Assembly (NCBI GenBank): GCA_964424455.1
Contig: CAYRJA010000043.1
Span: 1-23,527 of the forward strand
Source: CAYRJA01 sp964424455
Lineage (GTDB): Bacteria; Bacteroidota; Bacteroidia; Chitinophagales; UBA10324
Length of the DNA stretch: 23,527 nt
Direction of reading: 5' to 3'
A program made the translations under genes and the position numbers. Below are positions 7,121 through 14,912 of the stretch, in pieces. Under the pieces are notes generated by a model. The model made no database searches. It saw only the letters and a list, made by a program, of their open reading frames with translations, and was not told the origin of the DNA. Position 1 is the first letter of the stretch. Each line of letters begins with the position of its first letter.

Positions 7121-7528
7121 TTAAAACTTTCTGTTTTGCTTTACCCACTCTTTTATATAATTAGCTATATCGCTGCTGTTCGTGCCGGGAGGAAATAGTT
7201 TTCCAACTCCCATTTCATTCAGTTGTTTCATGTCTTCATCAGGAATAATACCGCCGCCTGTTACAAGCACATCATTCAGCTTTTTTTCCTGTATCAGTTT
7301 CATGATTTTTGGGAACACGGTCATGTGTGCTCCCGATAAAATACTAACGCCTATCGCATCCACATCTTCCTGCAGGGCGGCATTCACCACCATTTCGGGC
7401 GTCTGGCGAAGTCCGGTATAAATCACTTCCATTCCTGCATCACGAAGCGACGAAGCGATAAACTTTGCACCGCGGTCGTGACCATCAAGTCCGACTTTTG
7501 CAACTAATACTCTTATGGGGCGGTTCAT
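7121..7528 (-). CDS. stand-alone B12-binding subunit of a methylmalonyl-CoA-mutase-type enzyme
   Basis: 135 aa, equal to just the C-terminal cobalamin-binding domain of methylmalonyl-CoA mutase. The base-off/His-on motif DxHxxG is present as D15-G-H17-D-R-G20 within KVGLDGHDRGAKFIA; the SxL motif appears in GVSILSGAH and the glycine-rich loop in VLVTGGGIIPDED. In the family the histidine replaces dimethylbenzimidazole on cobalt. Being free-standing, it must pair with a separate TIM-barrel catalytic subunit (as in split mutases such as isobutyryl-CoA or archaeal methylmalonyl-CoA mutases), which is not in this window. Exact substrate (methylmalonyl-, isobutyryl-, other acyl-CoA) therefore stays open. 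Gap of 15 bp to the upstream Lys-rich gene, 86 bp to the downstream crotonase: probable operon. Confidence 0.88.
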   Translation of the reverse strand: MNRPIRVLVAKVGLDGHDRGAKFIASSLRDAGMEVIYTGLRQTPEMVVNAALQEDVDAIGVSILSGAHMTVFPKIMKLIQEKKLNDVLVTGGGIIPDEDMKQLNEMGVGKLFPPGTNSSDIANYIKEWVKQNRKF

Positions 7529-7543
7529 ACTAATTGACTTCGG

Positions 7544-7780
7544 TTATTTCTTTTTCTTTTGTTCCAACTCTTTCATTTTCTTTTCTTTTGCCGCCTGCTC
7601 CTTGGCATACTTCTCTTCTAATTTTTTGTCCGTTACATTTTTATCAAGAAAAGAATTCAACTGATCCAGTGAAACATTAGACACCAACTCACCAAAAGAG
7701 TTGATGCGGATATCCAACCCTTCTAATTCAGGATTTACTTTTGCAATGTCCTGCTTTTTCTTCTTGGATTTCTTCTTCAT
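7544..7780 (-). CDS. small Lys/Glu-rich protein with C-terminal coiled coil
   Basis: 78 aa from the ATG at 7780. The frame stays open further upstream to 7918, but that extension (Phe/Tyr-rich, non-conserved in appearance) reads like noncoding DNA, whereas MKKKSKKKKQDIAKVNPELEGLDI is a sensible N-terminus. A basic head (eight Lys in the first nine residues) is followed by a short ordered segment, LEGLDIRINSFGELVSNVSLDQLNSFLDKNV, and a charged helix ending in a Lys tract (KEQAAKEKKMKELEQKKKK). I do not recognise a named domain. The position 15 bp ahead of the B12-binding mutase subunit suggests co-expression and perhaps an accessory or assembly role; this is inference only. Composition alone would also suit nucleic-acid or anionic-surface binding. 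Confidence 0.65.
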   Translation of the reverse strand: MKKKSKKKKQDIAKVNPELEGLDIRINSFGELVSNVSLDQLNSFLDKNVTDKKLEEKYAKEQAAKEKKMKELEQKKKK

Positions 7781-7982
7781 TCTGAATATTGTAAGGGAGT
7801 AAAAGTACAGTTGAACGATAGAATTGCAAAGGAAGTAATCTGAAAAATATTTTATCAGTAAATCAACAGAATTATTTGTCTGCAGATAAGTAAAAGCTGT
7901 TTGTGCTCCTCGCACCATAAATTATCATAAATAAAATACCCGGCTTCTGTAAAGGTTTCTTTACTTTGGTTGCTGATTTTTT

Positions 7983-8354
7983 ATGAGAATAGTATTGCTT
8001 ATTGGTGCAGGAAGTTTTATCGGAGGAGCAGGTCGTTACTTGCTTTCTCAATTTGTACAGTCTAAATTTTTTTCTGCTTTTCCCTACGGAACATTCTCTG
8101 TAAATATTATCGGATGCTTCTTTATCGGAGTGGTGCTTGCTTTCAGCGACAAAGGAAATATTAGTCAGGACTGGCGATTATTTCTGGCTACCGGAATTCT
8201 TGGCGGCTTTACCACCTTCTCATCTTTCTCTATTGAAACAGTGAACCTGTTGAGGGACGGGCAATACTGGTACGCTTCACTGTACATTACAACGAGTGTC
8301 ATTCTCGGGCTGCTTGCTACTTTTTTGGGTGTTTCACTTACCAAACTTTTCTAA
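7983..8354 (+). CDS. crcB: fluoride channel CrcB/FluC
   Basis: 123 aa with four membrane helices, the canonical size of a dual-topology Fluc channel. Diagnostic segments: GAGSFIGGAGRYLLS (TM1 with the conserved GGxxR), YGTFSVNIIGCFFIGV (TM2 with the conserved Asn), and LATGILGGFTTFSSFSIET (TM3 with the TTFSTF-like Phe-box). The family exports cytoplasmic fluoride as a homodimer. Na+-site and Phe-box residues are intact, so a working single-gene channel is expected. The stop overlaps the start of the DUF190 gene (TAATG). I searched the 60-200 bp upstream for a fluoride riboswitch and found no convincing match; a TTACTTTG at 7961-7968 is a possible weak -7 box. Confidence 0.93.
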   Translation: MRIVLLIGAGSFIGGAGRYLLSQFVQSKFFSAFPYGTFSVNIIGCFFIGVVLAFSDKGNISQDWRLFLATGILGGFTTFSSFSIETVNLLRDGQYWYASLYITTSVILGLLATFLGVSLTKLF

Positions 8355-8716
8355 TGATGAAAACTAATTCTGACACTAAACTGCTGCGTATCTTCATTGG
8401 AGAATCCGATAAAGCCGGACATCAGGCGCTTTACGAAACCATAGTATATGAAGCAAAGAAACAAGGGCTTTCCGGCGCTACTGTAACACGTGGTATCATG
8501 GGATTCGGAGCCAATTCCATGATTCACACTGCAAAAATATTTGATATCTCCACCGACCTTCCGGTAGTGATTGAAATTGCAGATGATGAAGATAAAATCA
8601 GAGCTTTTGTTAAAATTATTGAATCACTTTTTGAACAAACAAAATCCGGCGGACTTATTACCATTGAGAAAGTTGAAGTAGTCCGGTATAACCGGGGAAA
8701 TAAATTTTCCCTGTAA
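8354..8716 (+). CDS. DUF190 family PII-like protein
   Basis: 120 aa; the start shares its first base with the crcB stop (TAATG), and a second Met follows immediately (8357). DUF190 signatures are visible: LLRIFIGESDKAGHQALYETIVYEAKKQGLSGATVTRGIMGFG, then IHTAKIFDISTDLPVVIEIADDEDKIRAFVKII and GGLITIEKVEVVRY. Solved members have a PII/ferredoxin-like alpha-beta fold and form trimers; they co-occur with CrcB in many phyla. A regulatory or sensory role in fluoride or ion handling is likely but not proven. Translational coupling to crcB supports a joint function. A hairpin at 8775-8790 probably ends the transcript. Confidence 0.9.
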   Translation: MMKTNSDTKLLRIFIGESDKAGHQALYETIVYEAKKQGLSGATVTRGIMGFGANSMIHTAKIFDISTDLPVVIEIADDEDKIRAFVKIIESLFEQTKSGGLITIEKVEVVRYNRGNKFSL

Positions 8717-8774
8717 CTATAACCCTGCACAGCTGTTTTATGCACCATAATTCCTGAAATCATACTTACACCTG

Positions 8775-8800
8775 CCTGACTATTGTCAGGTCTATTTTCT
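8775..8800 (+). terminator. candidate terminator after crcB-DUF190
   Basis: CCTGAC (8775-8780), loop TATT, GTCAGG (8785-8790), followed by the T-rich TCTATTTTCT. The stem is only 6 bp but perfect and GC-containing; position between the DUF190 stop and the aconitase start is right. Confidence 0.5.
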
Positions 8801-8849
8801 TCATATTTCATTTTTCGCTTTCTAAATTCGCCTGCTCAAATACTTTCCA

Positions 8850-11117
8850 ATGACTTTTGATATTGAAATGATTAAAAAGGTTTATGCCGGATTACCTGCA
8901 AAAATTGAATCCGCACGTAAACTCACAGGAAAACCTTTAACACTCACAGAAAAAATTCTTTATGCCCATTTGTGGGATGCCTTTCCTTCCTCACCTTTTG
9001 GACGCGGAAAGAATTATGTGGATTTCGGACCCGACCGTGTTGCCATGCAGGATGCCACCGCTCAAATGGCGCTGTTACAGTTTATGCAGGCAGGAAGGGC
9101 AAAGGTTGCTGTGCCTTCTACTGTTCACTGCGACCATTTAATACAAGCGGAAACTGGCGCTACGGAAGACCTGAACAGAGCAAAATCCAAGAACAAAGAA
9201 GTATATGATTTTCTTTCTTCCGTTTCAAACAAATACGGAATCGGTTTCTGGAAACCCGGTGCCGGAATTATTCATCAGGTGGTTTTGGAAAATTATGCTT
9301 TCCCCGGCGGAATGATGATTGGTACGGATTCGCACACAGTGAATGCCGGCGGATTGGGAATGATTGCGATTGGTGTTGGCGGCGCTGATGCCTGCGATGT
9401 GATGGCTGGACTTGCATGGGAATTGAAATTTCCAAAACTAATCGGAGTAAAACTTACAGGCAAACTCAGCGGATGGACTTCTGCAAAAGATGTGATTCTG
9501 AAAGTGTCAGGCATTCTTACCGTGAAAGGCGGAACAGGAGCAATTGTAGAATATTTCGGAGAAGGTGCAACCAGTTTGAGTTGTACCGGAAAAGGAACTA
9601 TCTGTAACATGGGCGCTGAAATCGGCGCAACCACTTCTGTTTTCGGCTATGATAAAAAGATGGCTGAATATCTGCGTGGTACAAACCGCAGTGATGTGGC
9701 TGACATGGCTGATAAAATTGCCGAACATCTCACCGGCGATGCGGAAATATATGCTTCTCCCGAAAAATATTTTGATCAGGTAATTGAAATTAATCTGAGC
9801 GAACTGGAGCCGCATATCAACGGACCTTTTACTCCTGACCTTGCCTGGTCCCTTTCAAAATTTGCTGCGGCAGTAAAAGAGAACCAATGGCCTCAGAAAT
9901 TAGAAGTAGGATTAATCGGCAGTTGCACCAACTCATCTTATGAAGACATCACCCGCTCTGCATCAGTTGCAAAACAGGCAGTGGACAAAGAACTGAAAGC
10001 AAAATCAGAATTTACTGTAACACCCGGAAGCGAACTGGTACGCTATACCACCGAGCGCGATGGATTGCTAAATATTTTTGAGCAAATGGGCGGAGTGATT
10101 CTTGCCAATGCCTGCGGACCTTGTATCGGTCAGTGGGCACGCCACCGTAAAAGTAACGAACCGAAAAACTCTATCATCACTTCTTACAACAGAAATTTTG
10201 CAAAACGCAACGATGGCGACCCGAATACGCATGCCTTTGTAGCTTCACCGGAAATTGTAACAGCGCTTGCCATCGCAGGTGACTTAACTTTCAATCCGAT
10301 GACAGATTACCTGACAAACGAAAAGGGAGAGAAAGTAAAGCTCGCTGAGCCACAGGGTATTGAAATGCCTGTAAAAGGGTTTGAAGTAAAAGATGCCGGC
10401 TACCAAAAACCCGCAACAGACGGAAGCAGCGTAAAAGTGATTGTTGACCCCAAGTCAGACCGCCTGCAGTTGCTGGCTCCGTTTGCTGCGTGGGAAGGAA
10501 CTGATTTACTTAGTTTGAAACTTCTGATAAAAGCAAAGGGGAAATGTACTACCGACCATATTTCCATGGCTGGACCCTGGCTAAAGTATCGCGGTCACCT
10601 CGATAATATTTCCAACAACATGCTCATTGGCGCCATCAATACATTCAATGACAAGGCGGACTCTGTGAAGAACCAACTGACAGGTGAATATGATTCCGTT
10701 CCCAAGGTGCAGCGCGATTACAAAAGAAATAACATCGGAAGCATTGTTGTCGGTGACGAAAACTATGGAGAAGGAAGTTCGCGCGAACATGCTGCTATGG
10801 AGCCGCGTTTTCTCGGAGTCCGTGCCGTGCTGGTAAAATCATTTGCCCGCATCCACGAAACCAACCTGAAGAAGCAGGGAATGTTAGCGCTGACTTTCGC
10901 TGATAAAAATGATTATGACAAAATTCAGGAAGACGATACGATTGATATTCTCGGACTGACCTCCTTTTCACCTGACACACCTCTGACTGTTGTGTTACAT
11001 CACAAAAACGGAAGTGCAGATGAAGTAAAAGTAAACCATACTTACAATGAAGTGCAGATTGAATGGTTCAAAGCAGGCGGCGCACTGAATATTATCAGAA
11101 TGGGATTAAGTGTTTAG
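8850..11117 (+). CDS. aconitate hydratase, mitochondrial type
   Basis: 755 aa, the length of mitochondrial-type aconitases rather than AcnA (~890) or AcnB (~865). Interconverts citrate and isocitrate through cis-aconitate in the TCA cycle. The [4Fe-4S] ligands are C359 (IGSCTNSSYED), C422 and C425 (ANACGPCIGQW). Substrate-binding segments are present: MIGTDSHTVNAGGLGMIAIGVGGADA, and the swivelling fourth domain with GDENYGEGSSREHAAMEPRFLG near residues 634-655. An approximate -7 box (TAAATTCG, 8823-8830) lies 20 bp before the ATG without a good partner at -33. Monocistronic, followed by 94 bp before adenine deaminase. Codon use is typical of the moderately GC-richer middle part of the window. 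Confidence 0.97.
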   Translation: MTFDIEMIKKVYAGLPAKIESARKLTGKPLTLTEKILYAHLWDAFPSSPFGRGKNYVDFGPDRVAMQDATAQMALLQFMQAGRAKVAVPSTVHCDHLIQAETGATEDLNRAKSKNKEVYDFLSSVSNKYGIGFWKPGAGIIHQVVLENYAFPGGMMIGTDSHTVNAGGLGMIAIGVGGADACDVMAGLAWELKFPKLIGVKLTGKLSGWTSAKDVILKVSGILTVKGGTGAIVEYFGEGATSLSCTGKGTICNMGAEIGATTSVFGYDKKMAEYLRGTNRSDVADMADKIAEHLTGDAEIYASPEKYFDQVIEINLSELEPHINGPFTPDLAWSLSKFAAAVKENQWPQKLEVGLIGSCTNSSYEDITRSASVAKQAVDKELKAKSEFTVTPGSELVRYTTERDGLLNIFEQMGGVILANACGPCIGQWARHRKSNEPKNSIITSYNRNFAKRNDGDPNTHAFVASPEIVTALAIAGDLTFNPMTDYLTNEKGEKVKLAEPQGIEMPVKGFEVKDAGYQKPATDGSSVKVIVDPKSDRLQLLAPFAAWEGTDLLSLKLLIKAKGKCTTDHISMAGPWLKYRGHLDNISNNMLIGAINTFNDKADSVKNQLTGEYDSVPKVQRDYKRNNIGSIVVGDENYGEGSSREHAAMEPRFLGVRAVLVKSFARIHETNLKKQGMLALTFADKNDYDKIQEDDTIDILGLTSFSPDTPLTVVLHHKNGSADEVKVNHTYNEVQIEWFKAGGALNIIRMGLSV

Positions 11118-11211
11118 CTTTTTGCTAAAGACTGAAATACAACAGAAAGAATAAAAAATTCTGAGTCAGTGTTGATTCAGTAATGTTTGTAATGTCTATT
11201 GTGCTAAAACA

Positions 11212-12846
11212 ATGAACTCATTTTCTATAAAATCCAATCTGGTTGACATCTTCAATCAAAAGATATATCCCGCTGAGATAACTGTAACAGACGGAAAGAT
11301 TGAAAAAATACATCCGCTTCCTTCAGAAGCGCCGGTTGAAAATTATATTCTTCCCGGATTCATAGATGCGCATGTTCATGTGGAAAGTTCGATGCTGATT
11401 CCTTCGGAGTTTGCCCGATTAGCTGTGATACACGGAACAGTTTCCACTGTCAGCGACCCACATGAGATAGCCAATGTAGTAGGTGTAAAAGGTGTTGATT
11501 ATATGATTGAAAATGGAAAACAGGTTCCGTTCTGGTTCAACTTTGGTGCGCCAAGCTGTGTTCCCGCCACATCATTTGAAACTGCCGGCGCTTCAATGAA
11601 CGCTGAAACTGTAACAGAGCTGTTGCAGCGCAATGAAATAAAATATCTTTCCGAAATGATGAACTGGCCCGGAGTGTTATCCGGCGATGCCGAAGTGACT
11701 AAGAAAATTGCTGCGGCTCATCGTTTACAAAAGCCGGTGGACGGTCATGCGCCGGGACTGAAAGGCGAGCAGGCGTTGAAATACATTGAAGCCGGTATTC
11801 ATACTGATCACGAATGTTTCACTTATGAAGAAGCATTGTTTAAGCTGCAGCATGGAATGAAGATTCTGATTCGCGAAGGAAGCGCTGCAAAAAATTTTGA
11901 AGCGCTGATTCCACTACTGAATGATTTTCCTGAGCAAATCATGTTTTGCTCTGACGACAAACATCCAAATGATTTGGTAAGAGGACACATCAATGAATTG
12001 GTAAAGCGGGCATTGGCAAAAGGAATAGACTTGTTTAAAGTGCTCCGCGCCGCTTGTATCAACCCTTCCTTACATTACAAACTTGATCATGGCTTGCTAC
12101 GTACAGGCGATAGCGCTGATTTTATTGTAACAGACAATTTAGCTTCATTCCATATCCTGAAAACCTATATCCGCGGAGAGATAGTAGCCGAAAAAGGCAA
12201 AAGCAGAATTCAATCTGTTCCGTCGTCTGTTATCAATAATTTTAACTGTAATGAAAAGTCTGCTGACGATTTTAAGATAAAAGCTACCGGTAAAAGAATC
12301 CGTGTAATTGAAGCGCTCGACGGGCAACTCATCACCCGAACTGTTCTTGCTGATGTGAAAGAAGAAAATGGTTTTGCTGTTACAGATATTGAAAATGACA
12401 TTCTAAAAATAACAGTGGTCAACCGTTATGCTGATGCAAAGCCGGCTGTTGCGTTTATAAAAAATTTCGGATTGAAGGAGGGGGCAATTGCAAGTTGTGT
12501 CGGGCATGACAGCCACAACATTATTGCAGTCGGAACTGACGATGTATCCATTTGCCGGGCTGTCAATCTTATCATCAAAGAAAAAGGCGGACTGTCTGCC
12601 GTTTCTAAAAAGAAAGAAATGGTATTGCCACTTCCTGTTGCCGGCATAATGGCGAATGAAGACGGTTATACCGTTGCAGAAAAATATTCAGCCATAGATT
12701 CCTTTGTAAAAGAGATGGGTACAAAACTCGCTGCTCCTTTTATGACACTTTCATTTATGGCGCTGTTGGTTATTCCTCAGCTAAAACTCAGTGATAAAGG
12801 ATTGTTTGATGGTGAAAAGTTTGAATTTGTAAACCTGTTCCGATAA
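11212..12846 (+). CDS. ade: adenine deaminase
   Basis: 544 aa amidohydrolase of the AdeC type, converting adenine to hypoxanthine and ammonia for purine salvage. The N-terminal metal site is in GFIDAHVHVESSMLIPSEFARL, followed by HGTVSTVSDPHEIANV; further metal ligands and catalytic residues appear in DGHAPGLKG, THTDHE-like IHTDHECFTYEEA and MFCSDDKHPNDL. The C-terminal adenine-deaminase domain has ASCVGHDSHNIIAVGTDD and GLSAVSKKKEMVLPLPVAGIMA, which separate it from other amidohydrolases. Full length, no interruptions. The spacing of 94 bp from aconitase suggests its own promoter, though none is clear. Confidence 0.95.
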   Translation: MNSFSIKSNLVDIFNQKIYPAEITVTDGKIEKIHPLPSEAPVENYILPGFIDAHVHVESSMLIPSEFARLAVIHGTVSTVSDPHEIANVVGVKGVDYMIENGKQVPFWFNFGAPSCVPATSFETAGASMNAETVTELLQRNEIKYLSEMMNWPGVLSGDAEVTKKIAAAHRLQKPVDGHAPGLKGEQALKYIEAGIHTDHECFTYEEALFKLQHGMKILIREGSAAKNFEALIPLLNDFPEQIMFCSDDKHPNDLVRGHINELVKRALAKGIDLFKVLRAACINPSLHYKLDHGLLRTGDSADFIVTDNLASFHILKTYIRGEIVAEKGKSRIQSVPSSVINNFNCNEKSADDFKIKATGKRIRVIEALDGQLITRTVLADVKEENGFAVTDIENDILKITVVNRYADAKPAVAFIKNFGLKEGAIASCVGHDSHNIIAVGTDDVSICRAVNLIIKEKGGLSAVSKKKEMVLPLPVAGIMANEDGYTVAEKYSAIDSFVKEMGTKLAAPFMTLSFMALLVIPQLKLSDKGLFDGEKFEFVNLFR

Positions 12847-12864
12847 ATATTGACTTAAAACCAA

Positions 12865-12896
12865 TTCGTTAGTTTAGATTCTGAGTAGTATATTTG
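12865..12896 (+). promoter_or_regulatory. promoter of the 73-aa orphan gene
   Basis: TTCG (12865-12868), 20 nt, TATATTTG (12889-12896): perfect TAnnTTTG -7 box and a one-mismatch -33 box. Predicted start near 12903 leaves a ~13-nt A-rich leader (CCTAAAAAAATTTTT) before the ATG at 12916. Confidence 0.6.
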
Positions 12897-12915
12897 TGTC
12901 CCTAAAAAAATTTTT

Positions 12916-13137
12916 ATGGCACGTTTCCCAACAACTCCGAAACAATATAAAGACGGATTCTATATCGAGATTCTTGACAACAAGTATTCATCAAGCGGTA
13001 TTAAGATAAGTTCTATCAACAAAGCGGAAATGATGAATAATGTGAAGAGCTACGAAAAATCAAAGCATATTATTATTTGGGGAGAACATAAGGATGGTAA
13101 ATGGCTCTCTGAAAAGAAGGTGCACGAAAAGGTATAA
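12916..13137 (+). CDS. 73-aa conserved-looking protein of unknown function
   Basis: MARFPTTPKQYKDGFYIEIL begins a compact basic protein with no signal peptide or membrane segment; it ends in WGEHKDGKWLSEKKVHEKV. Alternating hydrophobic and polar residues (GFYIEILDNKY, GIKISSINKAEM, KHIIIWGEHKDGKWL) suggest a small alpha/beta fold. I do not recognise a family. It is probably real: a clean promoter lies directly upstream, a strong terminator begins 96 bp after the stop, and the intervening frames are otherwise poor. This is a complete single-gene transcription unit between adenine deaminase and the phosphate cluster. Function cannot be inferred. Confidence 0.7.
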   Translation: MARFPTTPKQYKDGFYIEILDNKYSSSGIKISSINKAEMMNNVKSYEKSKHIIIWGEHKDGKWLSEKKVHEKV

Positions 13138-13232
13138 GCCACACCACCAGAAATAAGGGATTAATCTACACACAGTTACCGATACGGTAAATAATAGTGC
13201 TGTACTGTTACAATAAGTACTAAAAAATAAAG

Positions 13233-13260
13233 AAGGACAGATAATATCTGTCCTTTTTCT
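13233..13260 (+). terminator. intrinsic terminator of the 73-aa gene
   Basis: AAGGACAGAT (13233-13242), loop AAT, ATCTGTCCTT (13246-13255), then TTTCTTTTC. Perfect 10-bp stem with a T-rich tail; the A-rich sequence on the left means it could also stop transcription from the other side. Confidence 0.85.
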
Positions 13261-13562
13261 TTTCTCACTCAGCAGCATTTCTCTTGTGCAATTTGGAGGC
13301 ATTGCGGCATTTGCTGTAACTGCTTCATATGAAAGCATTGAGTTAGAGTGTCCTGCCCTCAGGAATAAATTTCTCGCAGTTACTTTTCTGTCACAAGAAG
13401 ATTTTTTTTGGAATTTTCCGTCAATCCAATAATTAACGTAAGCAAAAGATCTGTTTTTATAATAAACACAGTGTAGAGAGTGTTACAGCAAGGTGAGCAT
13501 TGAATACCGACGGGACTCCTGCGGAAGAATTCTATTACTAAACCAATTTTTTAGAGGATTTT
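13261..13562. other. gene-free stretch ahead of the phosphate cluster
   Basis: About 300 bp with no credible gene. One frame stays open from about 13214 to 13434 without a good start codon (it would read ...FGGIAAFAVTASYESIE...), possibly chance or a decayed remnant. An isolated CTGTCAC occurs near 13389, one half of a classical E. coli Pho-box repeat, without a partner. The segment is a compositional transition into the AT-richer cluster to the right. Confidence 0.5.
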
Positions 13563-13599
13563 TTCTTAACCACTTCTTAGCTCTTCAGAAACTTCATTG
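13563..13599 (+). promoter_or_regulatory. candidate Pho box upstream of the porin
   Basis: TTCTTAAC (13563-13570) and TTCTTAGC (13574-13581) are direct repeats with an 11-bp period, followed by weaker TTCAGAA and TTCATTG units. PhoB/OmpR-family regulators bind head-to-tail repeats with this period. A -7-like TTTTTTTG (13614-13621) without a proper -33 box lies just downstream, fitting an activator-dependent promoter 26 bp before the porin ATG. Confidence 0.45.
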
Positions 13600-13646
13600 A
13601 AATATCTCCTCTGTTTTTTTGCACTTAATTAAATAAGTTTAAGAAA

Positions 13647-14912
13647 ATGAAGAAATTTATAATCATCAAGTTTTGTGTATTAATAAGCACAGTATCCTTT
13701 GCACAGCAGGACACCTTAAGTGGGCAACCATCCTCAAGTGAACTACAACAGACATTAAATCCTAATGAAGACTCAGATCCACTTAAAAACCTTTCTGTCT
13801 CGGGCTATATTCAAGTCCAATTTCAATTGGGGCAAAAGGATGCATCATTAAAAGTGGGAGCATCAAATGAAGATAAAACAAAAAATTTTAATAGGATAGG
13901 AATTAGAAGAGGTCGTCTAAAATTTGCATACACCAAAGGAATAGGTTCAGTAGTTTATCAAATTGATCTAACAGAAAATGGGTTTGGACTAAAGGATGCC
14001 TATTTAAAATTGACTGATTCTTGGATGAAGTCTATATCTGTAACAGTTGGAGTTTTTAACAGACCTTTTGGCTATGAGATTGAAAATTCTTCATCCAAAA
14101 GAGAATCTATCGAACGTTCCACAATTTTTCAAACTCTATTTCCGGAAGAAAGAGACTTAGGCGTTCAGTTTACACTTCAGTCTCCCAAAACTGCTTCCTG
14201 GCATATTCTAAGATTAGATGCAGGTCTTTTTACAGGTAATGGAATAAAAACGGAAACTGATAGTAGGAAAGATTTTATAGGTCGTTTAAGTATACATCCA
14301 TCTGAAAAAAGCAATCTGAAATGGTCTGCAGGAATTTCCTATTATAGTGGAGGAGTCTATCAGGGATCAAAAAATATTTATAAAATGAATGGAAATGGTT
14401 TTATTCTGGATTCCGATTCTTCTAATATAGGGCATTTTGCAAAAAGAGAATATCTGGGCGCTGATGCTCAATTGCAAATCAGTACTAAACTTGGTACAAC
14501 AAAGATAAATTCAGAGTATTTATTTGGCACACAACCCGGTATCCAAGTCAACAGTAAAAGTCCGAATGCTTCTGCTCTTCCTCAAAAAGATGTCTATGTA
14601 CGAAAGTTCAGAGGTGCTTATGTAATGTTAGTTCAAGAGATAAGGCAATTCCCTCTTTCTGCAGTTCTAAAGTATGAATGGTATAACCCCAATACACAGG
14701 TCAAAGGAAATGATATAGGACTGAATAATACCGACATTGGAGATATAGCATATTATACTACCGGAGTTGGTATATTATGGAATATCATGAATAACTTCAT
14801 ATTGACTTGCTATTATGAAATAGTAAGAAATGAAACCGCCGATCATCTTAATGGCTACGATATCAATAGGAAGGACAATATCTTCTCCTTAAGACTACAA
14901 TATAAGTTTTAA
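13647..14912 (+). CDS. OprO/OprP-family phosphate-selective porin
   Basis: 421 aa. Signal peptide MKKFIIIKFCVLISTVSFAQ, then a Gln/Ser-rich linker, then an outer-membrane barrel of the phosphate-selective porin O/P family. Typical landmarks are SVSGYIQVQFQLGQ, FNRIGIRRGRLKFAYTKG (the RRxRLxxxG strand of the family), GLKDAYLKLT, VTVGVFNRPFGYEIENSSSKRESIERS (strand and loop L3 region) and a terminal strand ending in F (IFSLRLQYKF), the outer-membrane assembly signal. It heads the phosphate cluster, so phosphate or polyphosphate passage across the outer membrane is the best assignment; by sequence alone other anions are possible. 111 bp separate it from pstS, and this gap holds the better Pho-box candidate. 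Confidence 0.9.
   Translation: MKKFIIIKFCVLISTVSFAQQDTLSGQPSSSELQQTLNPNEDSDPLKNLSVSGYIQVQFQLGQKDASLKVGASNEDKTKNFNRIGIRRGRLKFAYTKGIGSVVYQIDLTENGFGLKDAYLKLTDSWMKSISVTVGVFNRPFGYEIENSSSKRESIERSTIFQTLFPEERDLGVQFTLQSPKTASWHILRLDAGLFTGNGIKTETDSRKDFIGRLSIHPSEKSNLKWSAGISYYSGGVYQGSKNIYKMNGNGFILDSDSSNIGHFAKREYLGADAQLQISTKLGTTKINSEYLFGTQPGIQVNSKSPNASALPQKDVYVRKFRGAYVMLVQEIRQFPLSAVLKYEWYNPNTQVKGNDIGLNNTDIGDIAYYTTGVGILWNIMNNFILTCYYEIVRNETADHLNGYDINRKDNIFSLRLQYKF

Noticed and set aside
7781..7918. N-terminal extension of the Lys-rich 78-aa gene
   Set aside because: Composition changes sharply to Phe/Tyr-rich nonsense-like sequence; the internal ATG at 7780 gives a coherent protein.
7781..7982. Fluoride riboswitch upstream of crcB
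   Set aside because: Looked for the conserved GG-rich pseudoknot core and found no match by eye; a covariance search would settle it.
11113..11129. TTTAGC-TTTTT-GCTAAA hairpin at the aconitase stop
   Set aside because: AT-rich 6-bp stem overlapping the stop codon and not followed by a T-tract.
13060..13338. 92-codon minus-strand open frame
   Set aside because: Overlaps the end of the 73-aa gene and reads through the perfect terminator hairpin; Cys-rich low-complexity peptide, no start context.
13505..13535. TACCGACGGGACTCCTGCGG resembling the left part of the REP-like unit
   Set aside because: Only about 20 bp with gaps and no second arm, so relationship to the repeat family is not supportable by eye.
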